A stretch of 64,000 nt of DNA, taken from assembly GCF_022921055.1 (NCBI RefSeq), contig NZ_CP095061.1:3263501-3327500 (forward strand), written 5' to 3'. A model generated the notes under the pieces. It ran no database searches and was not told where the DNA came from. It saw nothing but the letters and a program-made list of their open reading frames with translations. The position numbers and the translations under genes are program-made. Each line of letters begins with the position of its first letter. Within the stretch, counting starts at the first letter, position 1. Below, one piece after another: positions 53,418-63,014 of the stretch. This DNA is from Hymenobacter volaticus. GTDB taxonomy: Bacteria; Bacteroidota; Bacteroidia; Cytophagales; Hymenobacteraceae.

Positions 53418-56059
53418 CTACTCTCCTACCCGCGGTTGCAGCAGCTTGGCAATCAGACCCGTCCAGCCGGTTTGGTGGCTGGCGCCAAGGCCCTTGCCAT
53501 TGTCGCCGTGGAAATACTCGTGGAACAGCAGGTAGTCGCGGAAGTTGGGGTCTTGCTGAAGCTGCTTGTCGTCGGCGTAGATCGGACGGTGGCCGTTGTT
53601 GTCGCGCAAAAACAGCTTGGTAAGGCGGCTGGTGAGAGCCTGCGAGATTTCCAGCAGCGTGCAGTACTGCCCCGAGCCAGTTGGGTATTCCACCTTAAAA
53701 TCGGGACCGTAGTAGTGGTAGAAGCGTTGCAACGACTCCACAATCATGAAATTCATGGGCATCCAGATGGGGCCGCGCCAGTTGCTGTTGCCTCCAAACA
53801 AAGACGTGCTAGATTCGCCCGGCTCGTAGTCAACCCGGTCGTTGCCCCCGTCGGCGTGCTCGAAGATATAGGGGTTTTCCTGATGGAAGCGCGACATGGA
53901 ACGCACGCCGTATTCCGATAAGAATTCGGCCTCGTCGAGCATGCGGCGCAGCAGCTTTTTCATGCGGTGCCCCCGCAGCAACGACAGCAAGTGGGTTTGC
54001 CCCTTACCGGGCTCCTGCCAGCGCGAAACCATGGTGGCCAGCAGCGGCCGGTTTTCCAAAAACCAGTTCATGCGACTCACGAACTGCGGCACGTTTTTCA
54101 GCGCGTCTTCTTCCAGCACTTCCACCGCAAACAGGGGCACCAGCCCTACCATAGACCGCAGGCGCAGCGGGGTGCGCTTGTCGTCGTCGTTGAGCAGCAC
54201 ATCGTAGTAGAACTCGTCTTGGTCGTCCCACAAGTCGAGCTGCAACTCCGCCACGTTGGCCATGGCGTAGGCGATGTAGAGGAAGTGCTCGAAAAACTTG
54301 CTGGCCATATCTTGGTACACCGGGTTGGTTTTGGCCAGCTCCAGCGCAATACGCATCATGTTCAGGGCAAACATGGCCATCCAGCTCGTGCCATCGGCCT
54401 GCTCGATGTGGCCGCCGGTGGGCAGCGGCGCGCTTCTGTCAAACACCCCGATGTTGTCGAGGCCGAGGAAACCGCCTTCAAAAACGTTGCGGCCATTCAA
54501 GTCTTTGCGGTTCACCCACCACGTGAAGTTGAGTAGCAGCCTGTGGAACATGGTTTGCAGAAAGGCGGTATCGGCGGGGCCGTTGTGCTTGCGGTCCATC
54601 TGGTACACGCGCCAGGTGGCGTAGGCATGCACCGGCGGATTCACGTCGCTTAGGTTCCACTCGTAGGCCGGCAGCAGGCCGTTGGGGTGCATGTACCAGT
54701 CGCGGGTGAGCAGCAGAAGCTGGCTTTTGGCAAATTCCACATCCACCAGGGCCAGCGGAATACAGTGAAAAGCGAGGTCCCAAGCAGCATACCAGGGGTA
54801 CTCCCACTTATCGGGCATCGAGATGACGTCGAAGTTGTTGAGCTGCTCCCAATTCGCGTTGCGGCCCTGACGGCGTTGCGTGGGCGGAGTCGGTTGGGCA
54901 GGGTCGCCGTGCAGCCACTGCCACACGTCGTAGTAGTAAAACTGCTTGCTCCAGAGCATGCCGGCTAGCGCTTGCCGCTGCACGTTGCGGGCGTCTATGT
55001 CGTGCAGGTCGGTTTGTAAGTGCTGGTAGAAATCGTCGGCTTCCTCACGGCGCAGCTTCATGATGCGCTCGAAATCGGCGAACGGGTCTTTTAGCGTCGG
55101 GGAAGCCAACCGCAGCCGCAGCACCCGGCTTTGCCCGGCCGGCACATGCAGCACGTAATGAGCAGCAGCTTTGGTACCGCACTTTTCCGGGTTCACGGCT
55201 TGATGCCACCCGTGTACGAGGTAGTCGTTGATGCCGTCTTTGCAGTACGGCTCTTGGTTTGCGCAGCCGTAGAGCCGTTGCAGGTTGTTTTCGTTGTCGC
55301 AAAAAAGTAGCTCCGGCATCTGCCCGTCTAGCGGCTCGCAGTGCAGCATAAGGTCGGGCAGATCATCGTGCTGGATATGCACCTGGCCGGCTTCTGTGGC
55401 GCGGAGTTCGGGCTTGTAACTGTCGTAGCCCCAGCTCCACGTGTTGCGAAACCATAGCTGCGGCAGCACGTGCAACGGCGCATCCTGCTCGCCGCGGTTG
55501 TGCACCGTTATCTGAAGCAGGATGTCGAGGGGGTCGGCCTTGGCGTAGTCGAGGAAGATGTCGAAATAGCGGCTGTTGTGGAATATCTGCGTGTCGCAGA
55601 GCTCGAATTCCGGCTTCAGACGGCCGCGGCGGGCGTTTTCATGCACCAGCCATTCGTACGGAAACGTGTGCTGCGGATACTTGTAAAGCATCCGCATATA
55701 GGAGTGCGTGGGGTGTTGTCGAGGTAGTAATACAGTTCCTTGACGTCCTCGCCGTGGTTGCCTTCGGGCCCGCTGAGTCCGAAGAAACGCTCTTTCAAGA
55801 TAGGGTCGTGGCCGTTCCAGAAGCTGGGCGCCAAACACAGCAGTTGCTTCTGGTCGCAGATGCCGCCGATGCCTTCCTCGCCCCAGCGGTAGGCGCGGCT
55901 GCGGGCTTGGTCGTGGGTGGTGTAGGTCCAGGGTTGCCCGTCGGCGCTATAGTCTTCGCGCACCGTTCCCCACTGCCGGTCACTTACATAGGGGCCGAAT
56001 TGGTGCCAGCGCGCTTTCCCCTTGTGTTCTTCGTGTTGCCGTTCTTGCTCTTTCGTCAT
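53418..56059 (-). pseudogene. GH63-like (MGH1) glucosidase split by a one-base frameshift
   Basis: Two frames together encode about 880 residues. The N-terminal frame starts at ATG 56059 ([38 protein letters not shown]) and reads through [31 protein letters not shown]. The second continues [22 protein letters not shown] to the stop at 53418. The frame changes at the GGGG run 55710-55713 (four C on the coding strand where five give TPTHSYM). The second part contains the (alpha/alpha)6 catalytic barrel: YPWYAAWDLAFHCIPLALVD, EGGFLGLDNIGVFDRS, NSNWRGPIWMPMNFMIVESLQRFY and FHEYFHGDNGKGLGASHQTGWTGLIA. The family cleaves alpha-glucosidic bonds; the substrate is unknown. No signal peptide. Confidence 0.87.
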
Positions 56060-56187
56060 GGACCTCACCCTAAAATTTCCATTCACAAGAAGATAAAAGC
56101 TCGGCGTTAAGTTTTAATGAAGTACCGACAAAGGCTGCTCTTCTTCTCTCAAAGAGAAGCAAAGTACTAGTTCTAAAAGATTAGAAA

Positions 56188-56477
56188 GCTAGTTTTCCTT
56201 CTCATCTGAGAAGGGTTAGGAGTGGTTGATTGGCTGTTGAACAACCTATAGAACAGTCATGCTGAGCGGAGTCGAAGCATCTCGCTAGGGTGGTATACTC
56301 TTTATCACCACAACGTCAGCACGCGAGATGCTTCGGCTCCGCTCAGCATGACAATACCACTATAACGTCAGCAGGCGAGATGCTTCGACAAGCTCAGCAT
56401 GACAGGTAGTTTAGCGACGTTAATATGCAGATGGTCAACCACCCCTTGCCCCTCCTCAGATGAGGAGGGGAACTAGC
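56188..56477. repeat. Composite inverted-repeat element enclosing palindromic repeat copy 8
   Basis: Imperfect outer arms (GCTAGTTTTCCTTCTCATC... at 56188-56230 and the complement CAACCACCCCTTGCCCCTCC... at 56433-56477) each contain their own small palindrome (CTTCTCATCTGAGAAG; CCTCCTCAGATGAGGAGG). Between them lies palindromic repeat copy 8 (56256-56403) with an extra right arm. The whole resembles a MITE into which, or around which, the other repeat has settled. The rest of the gap from 56060 to 56543 has no gene. Confidence 0.75.
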
Positions 56478-56543
56478 CTTCTAGCCTGCTAGCTCGATAG
56501 TTTTTCTAGCAATGGCTGTAAGTGAGAAGCTGCGGCTTTCTAC

Positions 56544-57362
56544 TCAACCGTTGTCGGCGAAGCCGGGGTAGAGAGTCATGCCGCCGTCGGCGAACAGGGT
56601 GATACCGGTGACGTAATCCGATTCATCGGAGGCTAGCCAGACGGCTACGCTGCCAATGTCAGCGGGCTCGCCGATGCGGCCGTAGGGAATGAGGGTGAGC
56701 AGGCTCTTCTCTTCCTCGGGCGTGTCGCGGGCCGACTCGTTGATGGGGGTGGCAATGGCGCCGGGGCCGATGCTGTTCACCCGAATCTTGTGGGGCGCTA
56801 GCTCCTGCGCCATCGTTTTCATAAGCTGCATGATGCCGCCTTTGCTGGTGGCGTAGTTGACGTGGCCGGCCCACGGAATCACTTCGTGCACCGAACTCAT
56901 GCAGATAATCTTGCCGGTAGCCTTGGAAATTTCGGGCTGCGGGCCGCGCTTGACAAACTCGCGCGCGGCCTCGCGGGCGCACAGAAACTGGCCGGTCAAG
57001 TTCACGTCGATTACCTTCTGCCACTGCTCCAGCGTCATTTCCAGTAGGGGCGCATCCACCTGAATACCGGAGTTGTTGACGAGGATGTGCAGCGTTCCAA
57101 ACTCCTTACGGATTTCATCGAACATGGCCAGCACCTCGTCTTCTTTGCTTACGTCGGCTTTGATGGCAATGGCTTTGCCGCCGGCCTTCGTGATTTCGTC
57201 TACCACTTGTTCGGCTCCTTCGGGGCTGTGGGCATAGTTGACAACGACAGAGGCTCCTTCGGCGGCCATGGCTATGGCTACTCCGGCTCCGATGCCGGAG
57301 CTGGCTCCGGTTACTAGGGCTACTTGGTTTTGCAAACGTGGGGTTGCAGCAGGCGAAGACAT
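56544..57362 (-). CDS. SDR family oxidoreductase (glucose 1-dehydrogenase-like)
   Basis: From ATG 57362 (MSSPAATPRLQNQVALVTGASSGIG) the protein has 272 residues. TGASSGIG is at 18-25, NNSG at 96-99, Ser156/157 and Tyr170/Lys174 in YATSK. IRVNSIGPGAIATPIN and the C-terminal SDYVTGITLFADGGMTLYPGF are characteristic of the glucose-1-dehydrogenase/3-oxoacyl-ACP-reductase-like group. The HEVIPWAGHVNYATSKGG wording is typical of the glucose dehydrogenase branch. It should use NAD(P) and a sugar or sugar alcohol, but this is inference. Divergent from the pectin cluster. Confidence 0.92.
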   Translation of the reverse strand: MSSPAATPRLQNQVALVTGASSGIGAGVAIAMAAEGASVVVNYAHSPEGAEQVVDEITKAGGKAIAIKADVSKEDEVLAMFDEIRKEFGTLHILVNNSGIQVDAPLLEMTLEQWQKVIDVNLTGQFLCAREAAREFVKRGPQPEISKATGKIICMSSVHEVIPWAGHVNYATSKGGIMQLMKTMAQELAPHKIRVNSIGPGAIATPINESARDTPEEEKSLLTLIPYGRIGEPADIGSVAVWLASDESDYVTGITLFADGGMTLYPGFADNG

Positions 57363-57558
57363 AGTATTGCGGGTTGATGAATTCCTCAAGACTAGATTAT
57401 CGGGCTGTAGGTTACATGAAGTTTGCGTTTCCTGCTCAGCGGACGAACTGCACTCACCTGTTTTTAGCTCCGAAAAGCCCCTCGCCTAAGCATGACAGTA
57501 CAGGCAGGCGGACTACAGGACGGATAGTACTTTTAGTGACGTCACCTACCACTCTTCC

Positions 57559-58896
57559 ATGAACCGTACTCTTTTCCTGCCGGCCGCTTTCCTTGGCGTG
57601 CTTTTTACTTCGGGCGTCGCGGCGCAGTCGGGCAAGACGAGCTACAAGTTTGATTTTGGCGCCGGTAGCGTAGCGCCCGGTTATCGGCAGGTACTCCCAT
57701 CTGCTACGTACTCCGAGGAGCGCGGCTACGGTTTCGACTTCAACACGACCGTTTCGGCCGTGGACCGCAAGGGTAAGGATGCGCTAAAAGGTGATTTCGT
57801 GACCAGTGACAAACCCTTTTATTTCTCGGTGGATTTGCCGGAAGGCAACTATAATGTCACCGTCACGCTCGGCGACTTAAAGAAGCGGACCTCCACGATG
57901 GTGAAGGCAGAATCGCGCCGCTTGCTGCTAGAAAAGACGGAAACCGCGCCCGGCCAATTCACCACCGAAACCTTCACGATTAACATCAAAAACCGCCGCA
58001 TCAACGACACCCTGACGGTGGGCTTGAAGCCGCGGGAAGTAGGCAAGCTGGATTGGGACAACAAACTCACCCTGGAATTCAACGGCGCGGCCACTTGCCT
58101 CAACGCCCTGGAAATAACGCCGGCGCCCAACGCCATAACGGTTTTTCTGGCCGGCAACTCCACCGTCGTCAACCAGGACGATGAGCCGTGGGCGGCGTGG
58201 GGCCAGATGATTCCGCGCTTCTTCAAGCCAGGCGTAGCCATAGCTAACCACGCCGAATCGGGGCTGAGCTTGGGCAGTTTCCTGGGTTCGCGCCGCCTCG
58301 ACAAGGTGCTGAGCGTGATGAAGCCCGGCGACTATCTATTCGTGGAATTTGGACACAACGACCAGAAGGAAAAAGGTCCCAACGACGGCGCCTACAAATC
58401 CTACACCGAGCGGCTACAATTCTTCGTGCGAGAGGCAAAAAAGAAGGGCGGGATTCCGGTTATCGTGACGTCCACGGCCCGCCGCAACTTCGACGAATCA
58501 ACAGGCAAAAACGTGAACAACCTCGGCGACTACCCCGATGCGGCCCGCAAAGTGGCCCAAGAAGAAGGCGTGGCGCTCATTGATTTGAACGCCATGACCA
58601 CTACGCTCTACGAAGCGCTGGGAGTCCAAGCCTCGATGAAAGCCTTCGTACACTATCCCGCCAACACCTACCCCGGCCAAGAGAAGGCCCTGGCCGACAA
58701 CACCCACTTCAACCCCTACGGCGCCTACGAAATTGCGAAGTGCGTGGTAGAAGGCATCAAAGCTAACAAGCTAGGTTTGACGAAGTACCTCAAATCGGAC
58801 ATCCCGGCCTTCGACCCCGCGCATCCCGATGCCCTCGACAAGCTAGTGTGGGCCGACAGCCCCCGTAATACGGTGATAAAACCCGACGGAAACTAG
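57559..58896 (+). CDS. Rhamnogalacturonan acetylesterase (CE12, SGNH) with N-terminal carbohydrate-binding-like domain
   Basis: The 445-residue exported protein has a signal peptide ending SGVAA/Q. Residues 25-190 form a beta-sandwich like those on CE12 enzymes (YKFDFGAGSVAPGYRQVLP, YFSVDLPEGNYNVTVTLG). The SGNH esterase follows: nucleophile Ser201 in AGNSTVVNQ, GHNDQ at 265-269, and Asp380/His383 in DNTHFNPYGA. It should remove acetyl groups from rhamnogalacturonan I in the periplasm so that lyases and hydrolases can act. It is first of a rightward set with GH105 (57 bp downstream) and the GH43-like gene. A smaller CE12 lies at 63015. Confidence 0.93.
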   Translation: MNRTLFLPAAFLGVLFTSGVAAQSGKTSYKFDFGAGSVAPGYRQVLPSATYSEERGYGFDFNTTVSAVDRKGKDALKGDFVTSDKPFYFSVDLPEGNYNVTVTLGDLKKRTSTMVKAESRRLLLEKTETAPGQFTTETFTINIKNRRINDTLTVGLKPREVGKLDWDNKLTLEFNGAATCLNALEITPAPNAITVFLAGNSTVVNQDDEPWAAWGQMIPRFFKPGVAIANHAESGLSLGSFLGSRRLDKVLSVMKPGDYLFVEFGHNDQKEKGPNDGAYKSYTERLQFFVREAKKKGGIPVIVTSTARRNFDESTGKNVNNLGDYPDAARKVAQEEGVALIDLNAMTTTLYEALGVQASMKAFVHYPANTYPGQEKALADNTHFNPYGAYEIAKCVVEGIKANKLGLTKYLKSDIPAFDPAHPDALDKLVWADSPRNTVIKPDGN

Positions 58897-58953
58897 CGTT
58901 AACCTAAGCAGCACCTGAACCGCAAGCCTCACTACCACCCTACTTTACCTCAT

Positions 58954-60335
58954 ATGAAAAGAACTTCTTCTCAGCACCTGACAGTAGGTTTATTAGGATT
59001 AACTCTGCTGGTTGGCACGCCTTTGCTGGCCCAGAAAGCCCCGGCAAAAACGACCCCAGTAAAAGCCAACGACACCACCACGCCGCTGCACCTGTTGCAG
59101 CCGGATTATCCGGTGCCGTATGGCAAAACCAAAGCCGAGGAAGTGAAGCAGGTACTGGACCGGGTGTACACGTATTTGGATGCCGCCACGCCTGCCCAGC
59201 TTGTTGATAAGCAAACCAATGCCGTTGTTAGCACCAGCGCCAAGTTCAACCCCAACGCCGTTATCAAGCCCGGCGACTTCCGCCTAACCAGCTACGAATG
59301 GGGCGTTACGTACTCGGGCATGCTGTTGGCCGGCGAAGTAACCGGCGACAAAAAGTACACTGCCTATACCTTCGACCGGCTTAAGTTTCTGTCGGAGCTG
59401 GCGCCGTACTATAAGGAGTTCCAAAACGCCAATCCGAAGGCGCCTACGCCCATGCGCGGCTTCATGAACCCGCACGCCCTCGATGATGGCGGGGCCCTAA
59501 CGGCCTCCATGATCAAAGCCCAACGCGCCGGCCTGTCCGCCGATTTGCGCCCCCTGATTGACGGCTTCGTCAATTACATCATGGCCAAGGAGTTCCGGCT
59601 GACGGATGGCACTTTGGCCCGCAACCGTCCGCAGCCGAACACGCTCTGGCTCGACGATATGTACATGGGCATTCCGGCCCTAGCGCAGATGGGTAAACTT
59701 ACCGGTGAGAAGCGTTACTACGATGAAGTAGTGAAGCAGTACACGCAGTTTTCGCAGCGTATGTTTAACCAGCAAAAGGGGTTGTATATGCATGGCTGGG
59801 TGCAGGAAATGAGCGTGCACCCGAGTTCCACTGGGCCCGGGCCAATGGATGGGCCCTCATGACTACCGTTGACATTCTGGACGTGCTACCCGAAGACCAC
59901 CCCGGCCGCCCTGCCATGCTAGCGCAGCTAAAGGCCCACGTAAAAAGCCTAGCGGCGCTGCAAGCCGGCAGTGGCTTCTGGCACCAGCTCCTGGACCGTA
60001 ACGATTCTTATTTGGAAACCTCAGCCACGGCCATTTATGCCTACGCCATTGCGCACGGCATCAACAAAGGCTGGCTCGACACTAAGGCTTACGGTCCCAT
60101 GGCTTTACTTGCCTGGAACGCCGTGAGCACGAAAGTCAACACCAAAGGGCAAGTGGAAGGCACCTGCGTGGGCACTGGCATGGGCTTCGACCCGGCATTC
60201 TACTACTACCGTCCCGTGAATGTGTACGCCGCCCACGGCTACGGCCCGGTTATCTTAGCGGGCGCCGAAATCATCCGTTTGCTGAAAACTCACCCATCCG
60301 AAATCAACGACAGTTCCGTTCAGATAACCAACTAA
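58954..60335 (+). pseudogene. GH105 unsaturated rhamnogalacturonyl hydrolase split by a one-base frameshift
   Basis: The first ORF (58954-59862) has a signal peptide (LTVGLLGLTLLVGTPLLA/Q) and the N-terminal half of a GH88/GH105 (alpha/alpha)6 barrel: YEWGVTYSGMLLAGEVTGD, LDDGGALTASMIKA and TLWLDDMYMGIPALAQMGKLTG. The second ORF from 59859 continues MTTVDILDVLPEDHPGRPAML through DPAFYYYRPVNVYAAHGYGPVILAGAEII. Near 59823 one G is missing: CCGAGTTCCACTGG read as CCGGAGTTCCACTGG gives VHPEFHWARANGWALMTTVD, the expected family sequence. Joined length is about 460 residues. The enzyme would cut the unsaturated galacturonyl residue from rhamnogalacturonan lyase products. Real inactivation or an indel error cannot be told apart here. 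Confidence 0.9.
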
Positions 60336-60393
60336 AAAAGCTTAGCAACCAGCCTGAACAGCCTGTTGCGCATGCTGACGTTGCCAAACTATT

Positions 60394-60487
60394 GTCATGC
60401 TGAGCGCAGCCGAAGCATCTCGCTCGACTCATTAAATTAGTTTTGCAACCTCAGCACGCGAGATGCTTCGGCTGCGCTCAGCATGAC
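60394..60487. repeat. Palindromic intergenic repeat, copy 9
   Basis: A complete unit with almost perfect arms inside the pectin cluster, between GH105 and the GH43-like gene. It may uncouple their expression. Reading through it from ATG 60443 gives HARCFGCAQHD-type peptides seen at other copies, so that upstream start is an artefact. Confidence 0.9.
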
Positions 60488-60535
60488 GTAGCGCCTGACG
60501 TGGCGCTTGCTCGCTCATTCTCTCATTCTATTTCA

Positions 60536-61510
60536 ATGCACAGAAGCACTTATCGAGTTGCCGTACGTATTTGCACCGCGCTAGGTGTTTTTGGGCTTGC
60601 CTTGGCTGCCCTGCCCGCGTTGGCGCAGCAGCCAGTCAAGAAAGGAGAGCCGCTGGTGTTTTCCTACTTCAAAGGCAACGGCGAAGATGGTCTGCACCTC
60701 GCCTACAGCCGCGACGGATACTCTTGGACTTCCCTGAAAAAAGACAGCACCTTCCTGCGCCCCACCGTGTCGAAAGACAAACTCATGCGCGACCCCTGCA
60801 TCATCCGGGGGAAAGATGGTTTGTTTCACATGGTATGGACAGTGAGTTGGAACGACAAAGGCATTGGCTACGCCAGTTCCAAAGACCTAATCACCTGGAG
60901 TGCGCAACAGTTTGTGCCCGTGATGCAAAAAGAAGCGGAAGCTCGCAACTGCTGGGCCCCGGAAATCACCTACGATGCTGCTACCGGCGCCTACGTCATC
61001 TACTGGGCCACAACTATCAAGGGCCGCTTTCCCGAAACCCAAAGCACCGCCGACGCGGCCTACAACCACCGCATCTACTACGTCACGACCAAGGATTTCA
61101 AAACCTACTCCGATACCAAGCTGCTCTACGAACCCGGCTTCAACGTCATCGATGCCACTATTCAGCGCGACGGCAAGCGGTACGTAATGTTCCTGAAAGA
61201 CGAAACCCGCGAGCCGGCCCAAAAGAACCTGCGTGTGGCGTTCAGCAACAGCATTACGGGTCCGTACAGCAAAGCCTCGGCTCCCATCACGGGCAAGTAT
61301 TGGGCGGAAGGTCCCACAGCTGTGAAGCTCGGCAACGAGTGGCTGGTATATTTCGACAAGTACACTGAGCACAAATATGGCGCGGTGCAATCCACTGACC
61401 TCCAAACCTGGACCGACGTATCCGACAAAGTGCAGTTCCCCAAAGGCCTACGCCACGGCACCGTTTTTCCGGTGACCGAGAAAGAACTTAATGTGCTATT
61501 GAAGCAGTAA
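60536..61510 (+). CDS. GH43-like glycoside hydrolase, exported
   Basis: From ATG 60536 (MHRSTYRVAVRICTALGVFGLALAALPALA/Q) the protein has 324 residues with a signal peptide. The five-bladed propeller starts LVFSYFKGNGEDGLHLAYSRDGYSW. LMRDPCIIRGKDGLFHMVWTVSW supplies an Asp at the usual catalytic-base or pKa-modulator position, NCWAPEITYDAATGAYVIYWATT the next, and VIDATIQRDGKRYVMFLKDE and WAEGPTAVKLGNEWLVYFDKYTE the likely acid Glu in AEGP. The family removes arabinose, xylose or galactose side chains, which fits rhamnogalacturonan I breakdown with the neighbouring GH105 and CE12 enzymes. Confidence 0.87.
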   Translation: MHRSTYRVAVRICTALGVFGLALAALPALAQQPVKKGEPLVFSYFKGNGEDGLHLAYSRDGYSWTSLKKDSTFLRPTVSKDKLMRDPCIIRGKDGLFHMVWTVSWNDKGIGYASSKDLITWSAQQFVPVMQKEAEARNCWAPEITYDAATGAYVIYWATTIKGRFPETQSTADAAYNHRIYYVTTKDFKTYSDTKLLYEPGFNVIDATIQRDGKRYVMFLKDETREPAQKNLRVAFSNSITGPYSKASAPITGKYWAEGPTAVKLGNEWLVYFDKYTEHKYGAVQSTDLQTWTDVSDKVQFPKGLRHGTVFPVTEKELNVLLKQ

Positions 61511-61552
61511 AAGGGGTAATTAGACTAACGCTGTTTAAACAGTCGCTCGACC

Positions 61553-61711
61553 GTCATGCTGAGCGGAGTCGAAGCATCTCGCTAGTGTAGTATACTTAAT
61601 GAGCGTCACAATGTCAGCACGCGAGATGCTTCGACAAGCTCAGCATGACGGTAGCACCACAACTTCAGCACACGAAATGCTTCGACTCCGGCTGCGCTCC
61701 TGGCTTGATGC
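61553..61711. repeat. Palindromic intergenic repeat, copy 10 plus a degenerate arm
   Basis: A complete unit at 61553-61649 is followed by a decayed right arm ending in GCTCCTGGCTTGATGCGCC (to 61711); the same ending recurs at the right edge of the window. It sits between genes that end toward each other. Confidence 0.9.
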
Positions 61712-61761
61712 GCCAGTTTCGTAGGATGTTAGCTGACTTCCTAAATCGATATAGCTTTTGC

Positions 61762-62754
61762 TTAGGGCTGCACTGCATTTGCGAGCGGTTTTCCTTGTTC
61801 GAAGTCGGTGATGTTCTGTAGGGTAATGCGTGCGATGTTGTGTAAGGCGTCGGCGGTGAAAAAGGCTTGGTGGCCGGTGACAAGCACATTGTTGAACGAG
61901 AGCAGGCGCATGAACACGTCATCCTGAATGACTTTGCCCGACATATCCTCGAAAGATAAGTCGCCTTCCTCTTCGTACACATCCAACCCCAAGTATTTGA
62001 TCTTTTCGCACTTAAGACCCTCAATCACCGCTCGTCCATCAATAAGGGCGCCGCGGCTGGTGTTGATGAGCATCATGCCCTCTTTCATCTGGTTGATGGA
62101 CTCCTCGTTGATCAGATGATACGTCTGGGGCGTGAGGGGGCAGTGCAACGAAATAATGTCGGATTGAGCGTACAGGTTCGGGAGGTTGGTAAACTCCACG
62201 CCTAGCTCGTTGGAAGCGGCGCTAGGTTGCACATCATACCCGAGCACCCGGCAGCCGAAGCCTTTTAGAATCCGGGCCGTCACCAACCCGATGGCGCCTA
62301 GCCCAATAATACCGACCGTGCGGCCGTGCAAATCGAAGCCCATGAGGCCATTGAGGGCAAAGTTGCCTTCTCGGACTCGGTTGTAGGCGCGGTGCGTTTT
62401 GCGGTTCAGCGCCAAAATCAAGGCCAAGGTATGTTCCGCCACGGCATAGGGTGAATAAGCCGGTACGCGCACCACAGGCAAGTTGAGGGCGACGGCCGTT
62501 TTCAGGTCCACATTGTTGAAGCCCGCGCACCGCAGAGCCAGCAGCTGAACCCCATTTTCCGCTAACTGGTGCAGCACCTGCGCATCAACCACATCATTGA
62601 CAAACACGCATACTACCTCCGTGCCTTGAGCCAGTGGAGCAGTGCTGGCATTGAGCGGCACTTCCAGAAACCGGAGCTGATGGCCGTACTGCTGATTAAC
62701 TTCTTCGAAAAATTGGTGGTCGTAGGGCTTGGTATTGAAGAAGGTGATAGTCAT
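61762..62754 (-). CDS. ldhA: 2-hydroxyacid dehydrogenase, D-lactate dehydrogenase type
   Basis: The 330-residue protein begins MTITFFNTKPYDHQFFEEVN, as fermentative LdhA does. RCAGFNNVDLKTA, VPAYSPYAVAEHTLALILALNRK and the NAD-binding GLGAIG (151-156) follow. Catalytic residues are Arg234 (NTSRGALID), a Glu near 263 (DVYEEEGDLSFED) and His295 (VTGHQAFFT). It reduces pyruvate to D-lactate with NADH in the cytosol. The LdhA assignment rests on these motifs; other D-2-hydroxyacids remain possible. It interrupts the pectin genes and is probably unrelated to them. Confidence 0.93.
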   Translation of the reverse strand: MTITFFNTKPYDHQFFEEVNQQYGHQLRFLEVPLNASTAPLAQGTEVVCVFVNDVVDAQVLHQLAENGVQLLALRCAGFNNVDLKTAVALNLPVVRVPAYSPYAVAEHTLALILALNRKTHRAYNRVREGNFALNGLMGFDLHGRTVGIIGLGAIGLVTARILKGFGCRVLGYDVQPSAASNELGVEFTNLPNLYAQSDIISLHCPLTPQTYHLINEESINQMKEGMMLINTSRGALIDGRAVIEGLKCEKIKYLGLDVYEEEGDLSFEDMSGKVIQDDVFMRLLSFNNVLVTGHQAFFTADALHNIARITLQNITDFEQGKPLANAVQP

Positions 62755-62899
62755 GCAGAGGAAATAAGAAGGAACCCGAGAAAGAACAACTACGCTCCGA
62801 CCCTATTGTGTTGAGAAGTCGGCAGTAAATCAAATAACCACGTTTTCTGTACCACTGAGCGGCCGCGTTGTTGCCAAACAAGCTGTTTGTTCATCACAA

Positions 62900-62948
62900 C
62901 GCCGCGCAACAAATCCAGAAAAGGCAGTTCTGAATCCGTTGCGCGGCG
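62900..62948. terminator. Hairpin in the gap upstream of ldhA
   Basis: CGCCGCGCAAC/GTTGCGCGGCG forms a perfect 11 bp stem with an imperfect inner TCCAGAA/TTCTGAA pairing. It follows the leftward CE12 gene; no T-run on the minus strand beyond TTGTTG, so the terminator call is tentative. Confidence 0.55.
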
Positions 62949-63014
62949 CATTATTATGAACAATACGGGTCTACTACCAAGCGTAAGTTGACAGGCCGTT
63001 ACCTACTAGCCGCC

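Noticed and set aside
60443..60535. Upstream ATG for the GH43-like gene giving an N-terminal extension
   Set aside because: The extension is translated from the palindromic repeat and would bury the signal peptide that begins at 60536.
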